From Stentor coeruleus (Eukaryota; Ciliophora; Heterotrichea; Heterotrichida; Stentoridae): DNA of 35,064 nucleotides. Shown piece after piece: positions 9,427 to 20,575 of this stretch (position 1 is its first letter; every line of letters starts with the position of its first letter). The translations under genes were made by a program, and so were the position numbers. The notes beneath the pieces are model-generated. The model was not told the DNA's origin. It saw only the letters and a list, made by a program, of their open reading frames with translations, and made no database searches. The stretch lies in assembly GCA_001970955.1 (NCBI GenBank), contig MPUH01000783.1, forward strand, positions 1-35,064, in the 5' to 3' direction.

Positions 9427-10817
9427 ATGAACAAAATTATGAAAAGTGACAGCACAAGATCTTTAAGCTCTAATATCACACAAAGAGTCATAATCAATTG
9501 GTTGAATACTTTTCAATCCATCCGTCCAGTATCAATCGCAGAAATCCCGGAGAAATTCAGAACAGGGGTATTCGGTGTGAAATTACTAAAAGCAACCAAC
9601 TTGGCAGACATAAAAAAATCCTTTATGTCACCAAACTCTCGTGACCAATGCTTACAAAACATCAACATTTTCCTCGACTACCTTTTCCAACAAGGATTTT
9701 CTGAATCATCACTAGACCTTTCCCCAACCGAAACAGTTTTTCAAAGCATATATCAAGGTAAATCCCATATCATTTGGCTTGTCTTAGAGTTTTTCTTCAA
9801 TCATATCATCATTAACACTAAAACATCAAACCCTGAAGTCCTTATTTGGTGTGCCAAAAAACTCAAAAAAAATATCTCTTATAAAAAGCTTGCCTTTAGC
9901 TTTNGTTTTTCTTCAATCATATCATCATTAACACTAAAACATCAAACCCTGAAGTCCTTATTTGGTGTACCAAAAAACTCAAAAAAAATATCTCTTATAA
10001 AAAGCTTGCCTTTAGCTTTAATGATGGGACTTTACTTGGAATATTAATTCAAGACTTTTGTAATAATATAAACCTTGAAACAAATCCCCAAAATACTAGT
10101 CAAAAACTTAGTAATGCACAAAAACTTCAAAAAATATTATCTCAAAACAATATCGCATTTATTTTTACTCTTGAAGATTTCATATCAAATACAAACAATG
10201 ATTTTATTTTCATGCAGATATATTTTATATACAAGTTTATACAAATACAAAGGAAAATGGAAACATTTATGTCTACTGGGCCAAGTAGTAAAAATAGTAT
10301 AAATGATATTGAGACTGTTTTTTGTAGTAAACAAGATATAAGCTTGGAAAATATGGAAAAAAAAGTTGCGAATGAGGAAAGAAAATTGATGTTTATTTGT
10401 GATTTGAGGAATAAGATAGAAAATAAATGTCTTGTTAATGTCCCAAGTGTTAGAGAAATACCTCATTGCCTTTCTCAACCTGTGCTTAGTCAACAAGAAA
10501 TTATGATATGTTTTTTACTAACTCCAAGAATTGTAGAGTTTTATGAAAATGAGAAAATGGCTTATGTGCTTATTAATTTAATACCTGACAAAACAAAGTT
10601 TTCTTTGAAAAGGGAAAAATATTTGATTGAATGTAAAGAGATAAAAAAAATGGAATTAGTTTTCTTATGTGAAATAGATGAGATTGAAGATTTAGATGTT
10701 AGGCCACCTTCGCTTTATTTTTATGTTAGAAGAGAATGCTTTAGGGTTGTTTTTAAATCTTTGGATGAGTGTGAAAAATATTGTGATGGACTTGAGAGGA
10801 TATTAGAAAAATTTTAA
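9427..10817 (+). CDS. Calponin-homology domain protein with PH-like tail (broken by assembly duplication)
   Basis: One gene split by the duplicated junction at 9904. Dropping one copy plus the N (116 nt) restores a 424-aa frame from ATG 9427 to TAA 10817. Residues ~17-125 (VIINWLNTFQ…) look like a first, divergent CH domain. Residues ~135-260 look like a second: VLIWCAKKLKK, then FNDGTLLGILIQDF, KLSNAQKLQKILSQNNIAF and a closing helix DFIFMQIYFIYKFIQIQ. The C-terminal ~110 residues (PRIVEFYENEKMAYVLI … YFYVRRECFRVVF … CEKYCDGLERIL) fit a PH-like beta barrel with a final helix. Tandem CH domains usually bind actin and single ones microtubules or signalling proteins. The partner here is unknown. 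Confidence 0.7.
9789..10019. repeat. Duplicated contig-end overlap around N at 9904
   Basis: Copies 9789-9903 and 9905-10019 (115 bp) differ at one base. Copy plus N is 116 nt, which shifts the frame of the CH gene. Probably an unmerged assembly overlap. Confidence 0.9.
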
Positions 10818-10957
10818 GATATGTAAGATAATTATAATTGAGTTAGAATATGTTTGTAAATTTATTATTATATTCTACAATATACAAACTTTATCTTTCT
10901 TTTAAAATTTATATACTCTTATAAATCTTAATCTAAATACAAGGGTTTCTAATAAAA

Positions 10958-13927
10958 ATGGCTTACACCTCATCAAATAGTGTTTTACGCGCCAAACGCC
11001 TTCAATCCTTCTGCCAAGAACAAAGTTTATCATCCTTAGTCTTTATCTTAGGTATCGACAGTCGTCGTAACCGTCTAGACGAGCTCTTATATTTTTGGCT
11101 TTTCAAAGGTACATCAGGCGAAGAAAACCTTTCATCAGTCTCTTTACCCCTAAACAACGAAGAAATCGCATGGATCGTAACTCCAACATCCTTCCATATC
11201 TTCATAGGAAGCGCATGTAACAATCCTAAAGACACCTTATCGATATACCAAGAAACATTAGAAATTTCTTGTTCTTGGCCTGGAGTCACAATAACAACCG
11301 TAAACAAAGAAGAAATCCTTGATTCAGAACTCGCGGAAAACACAAAAGTCCTTTGGTTCAACAGAACCATGAGTAAAATCCCAGGTCCTTGTGGAGTATT
11401 TTCATCAATGATTGAAATCTGGCCTTTAATCCAAGCTTATGCCATCGATATTTTTGGTCTCAGTTTTTTTTCAATGTCTCATCCTCCATGTGATATATCA
11501 TTAATCTTATACCCTATTTTCTTAGAATTTGATGATGCTGGGATTTTATCTATAATCAATGAAGACCTTCCAAGATTAAATGGAGTATTTACTCAGACTA
11601 TAGAGTTTATTAATAAAAGAAATTATACTGCTGGTAGAGGTGAACTTACAGAAAATTTGATAAATGAATGTATGACTTTACCTTTTGAATATGCGACGAT
11701 ACAGTCAAAAAAACAACATTCAATTGTCCCATTTGTAAAACTTTTTACATATGATAATAGTTCTAAAGTACATAGTGCCCATCATATGACTTGTGTTAGT
11801 GTATGTGGAACTACTGGGATGATCTGTGGAAGGACATGGTTTTTTATTAAATCTGGGTCTATAAAAGAGTTCATAAAAAACAATCAAGAAGAGGATGATT
11901 TACATGGGATGATTCATATATATAAAATTATCATAAAAGCAGTAAGGTTAGGAATTAGCGATTTTAAACCTGAAAATGAAATGAAAGAGCGGATTTTGTT
12001 TGAGTTATTTAAAGATAGAGAATTGATTAAATATCATCATATGCTTGAGTCTATAAGAAAAGCTGAAATTATTTTTGCTAGTTATGATGCTGATGGAAAC
12101 ACTTTACCTTTTACATCTGAACTTCCTCTTCATAGTGTATATTTTAAAGCTTCTGATATTGGGTCTAAAGATTTTGGTAACTTGGGTGATATAGTTTTTG
12201 CTGAATCATTTGTGTATAAAAGAGATATAGTAACTTTAATGACTTGTCAGGTTGAAGATTTTGTTATATGGGAAAATCAAACAAAAAAACCTTGGCAAAG
12301 TCCTTATGGGGAAAAATTAAGTTCAATCGATAATGTTGAACTTTATATCGAATCTATCGGGGTTTACAATGGAACTTTACTGATTTATGAGTCAGGTTGG
12401 GCTTTTAGATCAATCCATTTAGGGCAATTAGAATTTAACTTAGATGAGTTCTTTAAAGTTGAACAACACAGTTCAAGCAGTATATCATTTTTCACAGAAT
12501 CTTGTCAGATTGTCATAAAAGTTAGTGAAAAATCATCTATTGTCCTAGCTTCAGTATGGAAAATCGACTATACAGACACCCTCTCCCCAGAAATCCCTGA
12601 AAAACCTAAAATCAACATACAATTAACCCCATTACTCAACTTAAACACTGATATTCAAATCAAAGAAAGAATTAGTATTTATTTCATCATAGGTGTTGGA
12701 GGATCTGGGAAAACTAAATCAGGTAAAGATATTGCCAGAGGGCTTAAAATAGATTTTTTCACCCCAGATATTGAACATAATGCTTATTATGATTATGATT
12801 ATTGGAAGAAAGTATTTGAAAGAATAAACAGATCTACTATAATAGTTTTACCAAGTTATAATGTTCCTTATTATTTTATAGATCTGATTCCTGAGAACTT
12901 GGAGCTTAAAGGGATTATATGTAAAGTATATGCGAAAAATATGTATTTATCTAAGAGAAAGGATTTTATACCAGGGTTTATTCATCAAATACAATCATGT
13001 AATTCGTTGATTCTTGAAGATAATGAGAATTCAGAAGATGTTTTTAAACTGTGCAAGCTTATTAATAGTAATGCAAGCATTTTTAGGATTTCTGGAACGA
13101 TCGGACCTTCACAAGCAAGAAATATTGTCCATAATGATAAACCTATACCAATACAATTACCTTATAAACCAATAGTTTCCNAAGATGTTTTTAAACTGTG
13201 CAAGCTTATTAATAGTAATGCAAGCATTTTTAGGATTTCTGGAACAATTGGACCTTCACAAGCAAGAAATATTGTCCATAATGATAAACCTATACCAATA
13301 CAATTACCTTATAAACCAATAGTTTCTTTTCAAAGTGTATTTGTCAGAATCCCATTAGCTTTGTTAGAATCTAAAATTAAACAAAGACTTGCAAACTCAG
13401 AAAATTTCGATGATGGGACTTTAGCTAAAAGAATCAGTTGGGGTAACGAGATGGAAATTATAAGGATTAAAGGACTTGTTGAATTTTATAATAAAGAAAA
13501 AACTTTTTTTGAAATATCAGGAAATGCTAAATATTTACAATCTTTACTAAGTGAGCCTGATGTGACTGGAATATTATTTATTGGGAGGAATTTGGATATT
13601 TTGAAACTGTATGATTTTATTCTTGATTGCAGATCTCATGTTAATAAAGTCCCATTGAAAAGCTTGAAAATGCTCACTGAAAGCGAGATTGAGTTAGTTG
13701 AAAGCAATTTAGGGGAAAATAGCGAATACGAATTTGATGGACAATATTATGTTGACAGTATGGGAAAAAGATATAAAAAACATCCAGATTTAGATAGAGG
13801 ATTACAAGAATATGTCAATTCTGAGAATGATAGAATTGGTAGTATAAATCGGTCAATTGAAAAAGAAGTAACTCTTCTTAAAAAATCAAATTTGAGTACC
13901 GTAATTAATTTAGTATTTGGCTATTAA
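10958..13927 (+). CDS. DNAAF9/Shulin-like dynein axonemal assembly factor
   Basis: 989 codons as given, of which 49 are an in-frame assembly duplication around 13181, so ~940 aa. The N-terminus has FILGIDSRRNRLDELLYFWLF, resembling the opening of the C20orf194/DNAAF9 family. The middle (~res 230-560) has alternating strands and helices. Walker A GVGGSGKT is at residues 579-586, followed by a P-loop-like region. The C-terminus has a segment EFDGQYYVDSMGKRYKKHPDL resembling the family's end. The Tetrahymena member, Shulin, packages outer-arm dynein in an inhibited form for delivery into cilia. The assignment comes from remembered family features, not a search. A large cytosolic protein with no membrane segments or signal peptide agrees with it. 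The next gene starts 60 bp downstream on the same strand. Confidence 0.65.
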   Translation: MAYTSSNSVLRAKRLQSFCQEQSLSSLVFILGIDSRRNRLDELLYFWLFKGTSGEENLSSVSLPLNNEEIAWIVTPTSFHIFIGSACNNPKDTLSIYQETLEISCSWPGVTITTVNKEEILDSELAENTKVLWFNRTMSKIPGPCGVFSSMIEIWPLIQAYAIDIFGLSFFSMSHPPCDISLILYPIFLEFDDAGILSIINEDLPRLNGVFTQTIEFINKRNYTAGRGELTENLINECMTLPFEYATIQSKKQHSIVPFVKLFTYDNSSKVHSAHHMTCVSVCGTTGMICGRTWFFIKSGSIKEFIKNNQEEDDLHGMIHIYKIIIKAVRLGISDFKPENEMKERILFELFKDRELIKYHHMLESIRKAEIIFASYDADGNTLPFTSELPLHSVYFKASDIGSKDFGNLGDIVFAESFVYKRDIVTLMTCQVEDFVIWENQTKKPWQSPYGEKLSSIDNVELYIESIGVYNGTLLIYESGWAFRSIHLGQLEFNLDEFFKVEQHSSSSISFFTESCQIVIKVSEKSSIVLASVWKIDYTDTLSPEIPEKPKINIQLTPLLNLNTDIQIKERISIYFIIGVGGSGKTKSGKDIARGLKIDFFTPDIEHNAYYDYDYWKKVFERINRSTIIVLPSYNVPYYFIDLIPENLELKGIICKVYAKNMYLSKRKDFIPGFIHQIQSCNSLILEDNENSEDVFKLCKLINSNASIFRISGTIGPSQARNIVHNDKPIPIQLPYKPIVSXDVFKLCKLINSNASIFRISGTIGPSQARNIVHNDKPIPIQLPYKPIVSFQSVFVRIPLALLESKIKQRLANSENFDDGTLAKRISWGNEMEIIRIKGLVEFYNKEKTFFEISGNAKYLQSLLSEPDVTGILFIGRNLDILKLYDFILDCRSHVNKVPLKSLKMLTESEIELVESNLGENSEYEFDGQYYVDSMGKRYKKHPDLDRGLQEYVNSENDRIGSINRSIEKEVTLLKKSNLSTVINLVFGY
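13035..13327. repeat. Duplicated contig-end overlap around N at 13181
   Basis: Copies 13035-13180 and 13182-13327 are near identical with a few base differences. Offset is 147 nt, so 49 codons are repeated in frame inside the DNAAF9-like gene. Confidence 0.9.
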
Positions 13928-13987
13928 TTTACTTTTTATATAATCTTGTTTATTAAAAAGGTAGATTTTCAATACTAATCTCATAAA

Positions 13988-14848
13988 ATGGATAGATTTT
14001 CTCCATATAAGCTCAAACAAATAGCTTTAAACCGTATAAACCCTAAAATCTACAAAGGAATTGTTAACAAAGTTCGAGACCTTTATAGAAAAACATCTCC
14101 TTTCGGCTGTGCCCAAAACGTAAAAGCGGAAGTTAGAGACATTGACAAAGCTGTTGAAGCCAACCGACTCCGAGAACAGCGTGTCAATGATTATGCTGAA
14201 AATGAGCTTAAAAAGCTTAATTTTTTCAAATCAAACCGTGTCAAATTCGTTAGTTCCCTTACCTCGTCTTTAGTTTCCCCAAGACAAAAACGTAAGATTA
14301 ATTTGAATGTCTTCAAACCACAAGGGAAAATTTTTAAAACCGTGACCAAATTCTCAGACTCTAAGTCAAAAAGCCCAACATATGAAAGGGCTGTAACAAG
14401 TTTAAACTCAGAAAAGCCAAAAAAACCCAAGTTTTTAAATGAAAATAAAATAAAAAGACTGGCTTCATTGGAAACTATAATAAAAAGTTGTGATGAATTA
14501 AAACCAAGATTAAAGCCTGATTTTGAATTGATTGAAAATAGTCAACAACATTTAGTTAATTCAACAAGGGATATTAAAGAACTTATTGATGAGACTGAAG
14601 ATGTTATAAGTATGGCAGAGAATAAAGAGAAAATGAAAAGAAGTTTGGGTAATAGTAAAGATACTAGGAGGAATAAATCTTGTGATGATAATGAGAAGGA
14701 AGCTAGGGGTGATTTATTAACAGTTACAAGGAAGTTGGTACAGTTTGGAGGAAATAAAGTGTGGAGGCATAATCATGTTGAGTTTATGGCTTCAGTTGAA
14801 AAAGCTATTAATGAAGCTTGGAAACTTGAAGGAAGCTTGCATGGGTAA
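13988..14848 (+). CDS. Hypothetical charged protein, 286 aa
   Basis: Intact frame, ATG 13988 to TAA 14848. Very rich in Lys, Glu, Asn and Ser, with no membrane segment. The first ~90 residues are mostly helical and basic (YKLKQIALNRINPKIYKGIV, then a Glu/Arg stretch EANRLREQRVNDYAENELKK likely to form a coiled coil). Residues ~190-225 form another charged helix (IKELIDETEDVISMAENKEK). The last ~35 residues are more conserved-looking (RHNHVEFMASVEKAINEAWK). No family is recognised. It follows the DNAAF9-like gene by 60 bp on the same strand, so its promoter must be very short or lie in that gene. Confidence 0.65.
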   Translation: MDRFSPYKLKQIALNRINPKIYKGIVNKVRDLYRKTSPFGCAQNVKAEVRDIDKAVEANRLREQRVNDYAENELKKLNFFKSNRVKFVSSLTSSLVSPRQKRKINLNVFKPQGKIFKTVTKFSDSKSKSPTYERAVTSLNSEKPKKPKFLNENKIKRLASLETIIKSCDELKPRLKPDFELIENSQQHLVNSTRDIKELIDETEDVISMAENKEKMKRSLGNSKDTRRNKSCDDNEKEARGDLLTVTRKLVQFGGNKVWRHNHVEFMASVEKAINEAWKLEGSLHG

Positions 14849-16156
14849 TAGGAAAGGAGATGTGAAAGTTTTAAGTAAGAATTTTATGGAATGTTAAAGA
14901 AGATGATAAGTGATTATGAGGATATGTTGTAATGTTGATTTTTTAGGTTGTTAATGATGAGAAAATAGTAATAAAGGTCTGTGTTTATTATGTAAATTAG
15001 TTTTTATTGTTAAGATATTGATTTTATTAAAGGGTTTATTTGATAATGTAGTTATTTTTGAGTGTATGTGAAATGGATGTGCTATATATAGAAATTACTT
15101 TTTTTTTTATCGATTTGGATGCTTAAGAATTAATTCGTAATTGTTTGTATATGAAATATTCATCTTAGTTATTTGTTTTTATATTACACAATTGCAAAGC
15201 TACTCGATATTTTTAGTTACAACTAATCTTTCCTACAAAAACTGATTTTTTAATTATAATCTATTTGCATCATAATCATCTACAGGAATCTTAAAAACCT
15301 TATAGCCTTTATCAAAAATTATACATAGCCAACACCAAACTTATGCTAAAATTCTTCCATATTCTTCTAATTAATTTAAAATCTTCCTAGAAACTACCTA
15401 AATTCTGCAATCATCCTTAAAAAAATATTATCCTTTACCTACAAAATCTCCCTACAAGTTTTTCATAAATTTTTATAATCCTCTATCGTCTTTTCAAAAA
15501 AAAAAATATACCCTTATTCATAAATCCTAAATTTACTTGTCTTATTACATCTATTTTTAGTGTTTAATTATCTAAAACCACATTTGATTTACCTTCCAAA
15601 GCAAAATCATTCATTACTGTCTAGCACATTTTTGCTTTAAATCTTCAGTAGTCTAAAAGGCAAAAAAAAAAAGCATTCAAATATTTTCCTTTTCATTAAC
15701 TTTCATTCACAAGCTAATTATACCCAATCCGGCAACCCTAGCTTCACCTTTGCAAATTTTCATTTTTTATAATCCCAGGTCGAAACTTGTAATTTCCCCA
15801 CAAACCAGCTAATTTTAAAGCAAAAATCCATCTAAACCACTTTCATCTCCACAAAAATTCACACTTTTCCCTTAGTTCAACCCTATAAATCCAAACACAC
15901 GCGAACTAATGCAACAGGCGATTCTAGTCCATAATACCTATGGAAAAAATAGCACAAAAAGCTGCGTTTACAATATGAAAAAAACAAACACTTCACACAA
16001 ACAAAGGGCAGCAAAACCCAAAGGATAAAGTGAAAAAATTAACTAAAGAATGATAAAGCCATGCGACTTTTTGTGCGTCATAATCTGCCAATAATAAGGC
16101 AGTATAAGTATATGGAAAGATGGAAAGGATCTTAGGCGATTTTTTTAACACGAAAT
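14849..16156. other. 1.3-kb intergenic region
   Basis: No gene seen. The plus strand is G-rich/C-poor to ~15180 (downstream of 13988-14848), then C-rich/G-poor to ~16050 (promoter side of INO80). A weak 5-bp hairpin (CTGCC/GGCAG, 16085-16102) lies ~55 bp before the INO80 ATG. Confidence 0.5.
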
Positions 16157-19100
16157 ATGTCAACGACTGGTGGTGATTTAGCTATCCTGAGCCAGGTACT
16201 GAAAAGCACAACAGAAGTAATTTTTATTCAGCGATGCATCGAATTCGGGCAATCTGAGGAACCATCTTCAGCGAAGACTTGTCCAGAAAGCTTCAGCCTA
16301 TCTTTGGTCATGCCAAATATTCCCATTCTAGGCAATCCTCTCTTACCGATTAAGCGTCAAAGAACTCCTATTACCAAACATCAAGGCATCACCGAGACAA
16401 GTCTTACTAAACACGCCAAACTAAATGACAATGCTCAAAAGCTCAGCCACTACATGAAAAAAATCTGTGACTTCTCTGATACTGAAGATGAAGAAAGAGA
16501 AATAGAAGAGCGACTATATAAAAAGTCCCAACGCATTCAAACACTGTTTAGTGAAGATCACTATGTAGGAATCCGACGTTCTGATATCATGAACACAAAA
16601 AAATACAGGATTGATCCTTCAAAACTACCAAAACTATCATCAAGCTTTGAGAGCTTCAGACCCGAGCAGCTATTTGCCTTTTTAGCAAAGGTCCAACCTT
16701 CTACAAATATCAAAACAACGACCACAGTATCTAAAAAAATCACAGCCAGCAAAGAGTTCCCGCGAAACCCAATAAAAATCATTAAACCCAAAGCTAACAA
16801 CAACAAAGGGGTCTTTGAAAAAGTTGAAGGTATTCTTATCAAAAAAGCTTGGAACTATCTAATAAAAAAAGACATCCCAAAAGCTTTCAAAGCTATGCAA
16901 AAGCTTAGAAGTGACCTGCACAATAATACAAAAAAACTCGCTCAAACTTGTTCAAAAGAAATCCTTAAAAAAGCTAATAAACTACAAAGAGAAGCTCGAG
17001 AATCTGTTGCAAGGGCAAAACGACTTCAAAGAGAAATGGTGACTTTCTGGCGTAGAAAAGAAAGGGAAACAGCTGACATGAGAAGAAAAAGAGAAAAAGA
17101 AGAAACTGAAGCTAGAAAAAAACGTGAAGAAGAAGAAGAGTCTTTAAAACAAAGAAAACGTTTAGAATATATAATGAGACAAAGTGATATCTACTCTCAT
17201 TTTATGGCTCAAAAACTTGGGATTGCCCCATCACATACAACAACAGTTTCAAGCATAGGCGCTGAAGAAGAAAATGCAAGAGAAAGTGTTAGAAAAATGA
17301 TAAAAGAACATAGAGAACACTTAGAGAAATTCGGATCAAATGGAAATACTAATGAAGATTTAAAAGAGCTTGGACTTACAGGTTTAGATCGAGTTGATGA
17401 TACTAAAATTTTCTCTCGTATTGAATATGCTCCACCAAACTTTCATGGTGAACTCAAAGATTATCAAATGAAAGGATTAAGATGGTTAGACAATCTTTAT
17501 GATCAAGGAATTAATGGTATCCTTGCTGATGAAATGGGTTTAGGGAAAACAATACAAACAATAGCTTTATTAACTCATTTATGTTATAACAAAAACATTT
17601 GGGGACCATTTCTAGTCATTTGCCCATCTTCAACACTTCATAATTGGCAAAATGAAGTCCATAAATTCTGCCCAACACTAAAAGTCCTCCCATATTGGGG
17701 GAATATAAAAGAACGTAAAGCTTTAAGAAGGTATATGAGTAATAAAAAACTTGGTATTGAAGATTCAATGTTTCATATATGTATTACTTCATATCAATTA
17801 GTATTAGCTGATGAAAAAATATTTCAGAAAGTTATGTGGAAATATATGATTCTTGATGAAGCACATGCTATTAAAAATACTGGAACACAAAGATGGAATA
17901 TTTTATTAAATTTTAATGCGAGAAATAAACTTTTACTTACAGGAACACCTATACAAAATTCTATGGCTGAGTTATGGGCTTTATTACATTTTATTATGCC
18001 TAAACTTTTTGATTCACATGAACATTTTCAAGAATGGTTTTCAAAAGATATTGAAGCGCATTCTAATGATGCTGGGGCGATTAATCATCATCAGTTACAG
18101 AAATTACATGCGATTTTAAAACCTTTTATGCTTAGGAGGATTAAAAAAGATGTGGAGAGTGAGATTGGGAAAAAAACGGAAAAAGAATATTTTTGTGAGT
18201 TGACTCATAGGCAAAAAGTTTTGTATGATAGGATTAGAAGAAAGCTTAATATAAGTGAATTGTTTTCGATGACAGATTCAAAAGCTAAGGTGGAAAATTT
18301 GATGAATTTGATGATGCAGTTTAGGAAGGTTTGTAACCACCCGGATTTGTTTGAAAGACGTCCAGAGCATACTCCAGTTATGCTAAAAGACCTCAACCTT
18401 GTAATGTCCCCAAAAATCGGTTTCAATCAAACAATCGAAGTCCGTATCGCTAACAAAAACCCAATAAACTACTCAATCCCCCGTCTTGTCTACTTCCTCC
18501 TCCACGACCACAAAAAGCTCTGGTCAATCTTNTCAATCCCCCGTCTTGTCTACTTCCTCCTCCACGACCACAAAAAGCTCTGGTCAATCTTCAACGAAAA
18601 CTTCTTTTGGCTTTTCCGCATGGTTGGCCTAAGCTACAACGAAGGCTTAAGATTTCTTCAAAGTACCGATTTTACTATAGGTCTCATGTCCTTACACTAT
18701 ATAAACCACAACAAACGTCTTCAAAACTATCGAAAAATGCCCCNTCAACGAAAACTTCTTTTGGCTTTTCCGCATGGTTGGCCTAAGCTACAACGAAGGC
18801 TTAAGATTCCTTCAAAGTACCGATTTTACTATAGGTCTCATGTCCTTACACTATATAAACCACAACAAACGTCTTCAAAACTATCGAAAAATGCCCCTTC
18901 TTTATCATCCATACTTCAAACCTCTTAAGATCCACTATACACACCCTCCAGAACTTAATATATTTACACCAAAAGCAATTGCTACTCCAATCGAATTTTT
19001 ATGTTCTTCAATGCATTTCACTCTAAATTTCAGCGGATGCAAAAACTCGCCTATCCTCAAAAAAGTTCTCTTAGGTACTCAGTTCAAACCAGCTCATTTC

Positions 19101-19889
19101 TTCGAAGCCTCAGGTCATGTACATGAAATCCTAATCCCTGAAGGTCTACGAATGCCTCAATCATGCCTTGTAGATTTGCCAGGTATAGAAAAACTTTTAT
19201 TAGATAGTGCAAAACTTAAGCTTCTAGACAACCTTTTAAAAAAACTTTATCATGAAGATCATCGTGTGCTTATTTTCTGCCAAATGACAAAAATGCTTGA
19301 TATATTAGAAGATTTTTTATATACAAGAAATTATGAGTTTCTAAGAATGGATGGGTCTACTAATATATCAGATAGAAGAGACCTTATAGAGAAATTCCAA
19401 ACTAATACTGAGATTTTTATATTCATATTATCAACAAGAGCTGGAGGACTTGGTGTAAATTTAACAGCCGCAGATACTGTGATTTTTTATGATATTGATT
19501 GGAATCCTACTATGGATGCTCAAGCTACAGATAGAGTTCATCGTATTGGGCAATCAAAACCAGTTGCTGTATATAGACTTATTACTCAATGTACTGTTGA
19601 AGAAAGGATACTTAAAAGAGCTAAACAAAAACAGACAGTCCAAAGCACAGTTTATGCAGGAGGGGCTTTTAAAGCTGATATTTTTAGACCATCTGAAGTT
19701 ATGGAACTGATTTTTGATGATAAAGAATTTGAAAATGTTTCACAGACTAAGAAGTTTATTGGAGGTACGAAGAGAAGTAAAAAGAAGAAGGAGAAAGAAA
19801 AGGATAAAGAGAAAGAGAAGGAGAAAGAGAAAGATAAAGAAATTGAAGGATTCAATATTAGCGAATTTGTTGAGAGTGAAATAAACTAA
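16157..19889 (+). CDS. INO80: INO80 chromatin-remodelling ATPase (broken by two assembly duplications)
   Basis: SWI2/SNF2 ATPase of the INO80 complex, which slides and edits nucleosomes in the nucleus. Removing one copy at each junction (60 nt in frame, 154 nt frame-shifting) joins everything to 1172 codons. A 15-nt intron at 16217-16231 lowers this to 1167 aa. In order: a basic N-terminus; a DBINO-like region (~286-350, RAKRLQREMVTFWRRKE to IMRQSDIYSHFMAQKLG); ATPase motif I DEMGLGKT (~458); motif II DEAH (~567); LLTGTPIQN; LKPFMLRRIKKDVE and MQFRKVCNHPDLFE, very close to animal and yeast INO80; the long insert typical of this family (~740-960); then the second lobe with IFCQMTKMLDILEDF, RMDGST, STRAGGLGVNLTAADTV and VHRIGQ. 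The C-terminus is a Lys/Glu run. DBINO plus the long insert distinguishes INO80 from other SNF2 members. Confidence 0.93.
16217..16231 (+). other. Probable 15-nt intron, stop-free and in frame (INO80)
   Basis: GTAATTTTTATTCAG, phase 0. It has the same form as the proven 15-nt introns here. Retention would insert Val-Ile-Phe-Ile-Gln between TTE and RCIEF in an otherwise polar N-terminus. No stop forces its removal. Confidence 0.7.
18473..18591. repeat. Duplicated contig-end overlap around N at 18532
   Basis: Identical 59-bp copies 18473-18531 and 18533-18591. Offset 60 nt, in frame, inside the INO80 insert. Confidence 0.9.
18591..18897. repeat. Duplicated contig-end overlap around N at 18744
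   Basis: Copies 18591-18743 and 18745-18897 (153 bp) with one base difference. Offset 154 nt breaks the INO80 frame. Confidence 0.9.
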
Positions 19890-19902
19890 GTTAGGTTTAA
19901 TA

Positions 19903-20076
19903 ATGGATATCCCAACTCCGAGTTATAAGATCTTTTCGGTACTTTCAGGACTGGTTGCGTTGATCTGCTTGGTTTTAGCTTATATGATACCTGGTGGATA
20001 TGGGCATTTTATTGGTATGGCTATTATTACAATTGCAATGGGAGTGCTGATGCATTTGGTATTAGAACCTGAGTAA
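19903..20076 (+). CDS. 57-residue membrane microprotein
   Basis: ATG 19903 to TAA 20076. After a short polar start (MDIPTPSYK) come two hydrophobic segments, about residues 10-28 (IFSVLSGLVALICLVLAYM) and 36-54 (FIGMAIITIAMGVLMHLVL), joined by a short PGGYGH turn, and an acidic end (EPE). This is a helical hairpin in a membrane. It starts only 13 bp after the INO80 stop. Size and topology recall tiny subunits such as V-ATPase subunit e or signal-peptidase subunits, but no diagnostic motif is seen and no function is assigned. Being stop-free with strongly membrane-like composition makes it a credible gene. Confidence 0.6.
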   Translation: MDIPTPSYKIFSVLSGLVALICLVLAYMIPGGYGHFIGMAIITIAMGVLMHLVLEPE

Positions 20077-20575
20077 TGTAGATTTTTTAGTTTATAGAGA
20101 GGTTGTTTTTAAGGAAAAAAGTAGGCTTGGGTGTTAAATGGTATTAAATCACAAGTTTTTTTGTATGGGAGATGAAAGGAGGTAATTTCTCGGTTTATTT
20201 GTAGGTTAAATGATTAGTTTATGATGTTTTATGGTATTAATTTTTAGGGTTTAGATAGAAAGATTTTTTGATGTATTTAATGTTGAGTAAACTTGGAAAA
20301 TCGGAATAATGCTCAGGTAATATAAAAAAGTGTATATTTTGTGGGGTTATTTAAAATTGTACATTANATGTATTTAATGTTGAGTAAACTTGGAAAATCG
20401 GAATAATGCTCAGGTAATATAAAAAAGTGTACATTTTGTGGGGATATTTAAAATTGTACATTAAAATCTATGCCATAATATTCATGTCTTAAAAATCTAG
20501 AGTTTGTCAACTAAACATCCCATCTCTCATAAATCCAATATAAACCCATGAAATATTTTCTACTTACTTTCCTAT
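20077..20575. other. Convergent intergenic region
   Basis: Lies between the 3' ends of the microprotein gene and PEX11. The plus strand is G-rich to ~20460, then C-rich, as expected for two 3' flanks facing each other. It contains the duplicated junction at 20367. No gene. Confidence 0.5.
20271..20463. repeat. Duplicated contig-end overlap around N at 20367
   Basis: Copies 20271-20366 and 20368-20463 (96 bp) with two base differences, intergenic. Confidence 0.9.

Noticed and set aside
9760..9790. GTAAATCC…CTTAG (30 nt) in the CH gene as an intron
   Set aside because: Length is not of the local type, and the encoded residues fit a CH-domain helix.
11218..11240. 15-nt GTAACAATCCTAAAG in the DNAAF9-like gene as an intron
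   Set aside because: It fits GT-AG and 15 nt but ends AAAG after a C-rich core, and removal is not needed for the frame. Left as coding.
13035..13327. Real 49-residue internal repeat in the DNAAF9-like protein
   Set aside because: An N lies exactly between the copies and eight other Ns show the same pattern, so an assembly artefact is far more likely.
16081..16105. Hairpin CTGCC/GGCAG before INO80 as an ncRNA or regulatory element
   Set aside because: Only five base pairs; too weak to claim.
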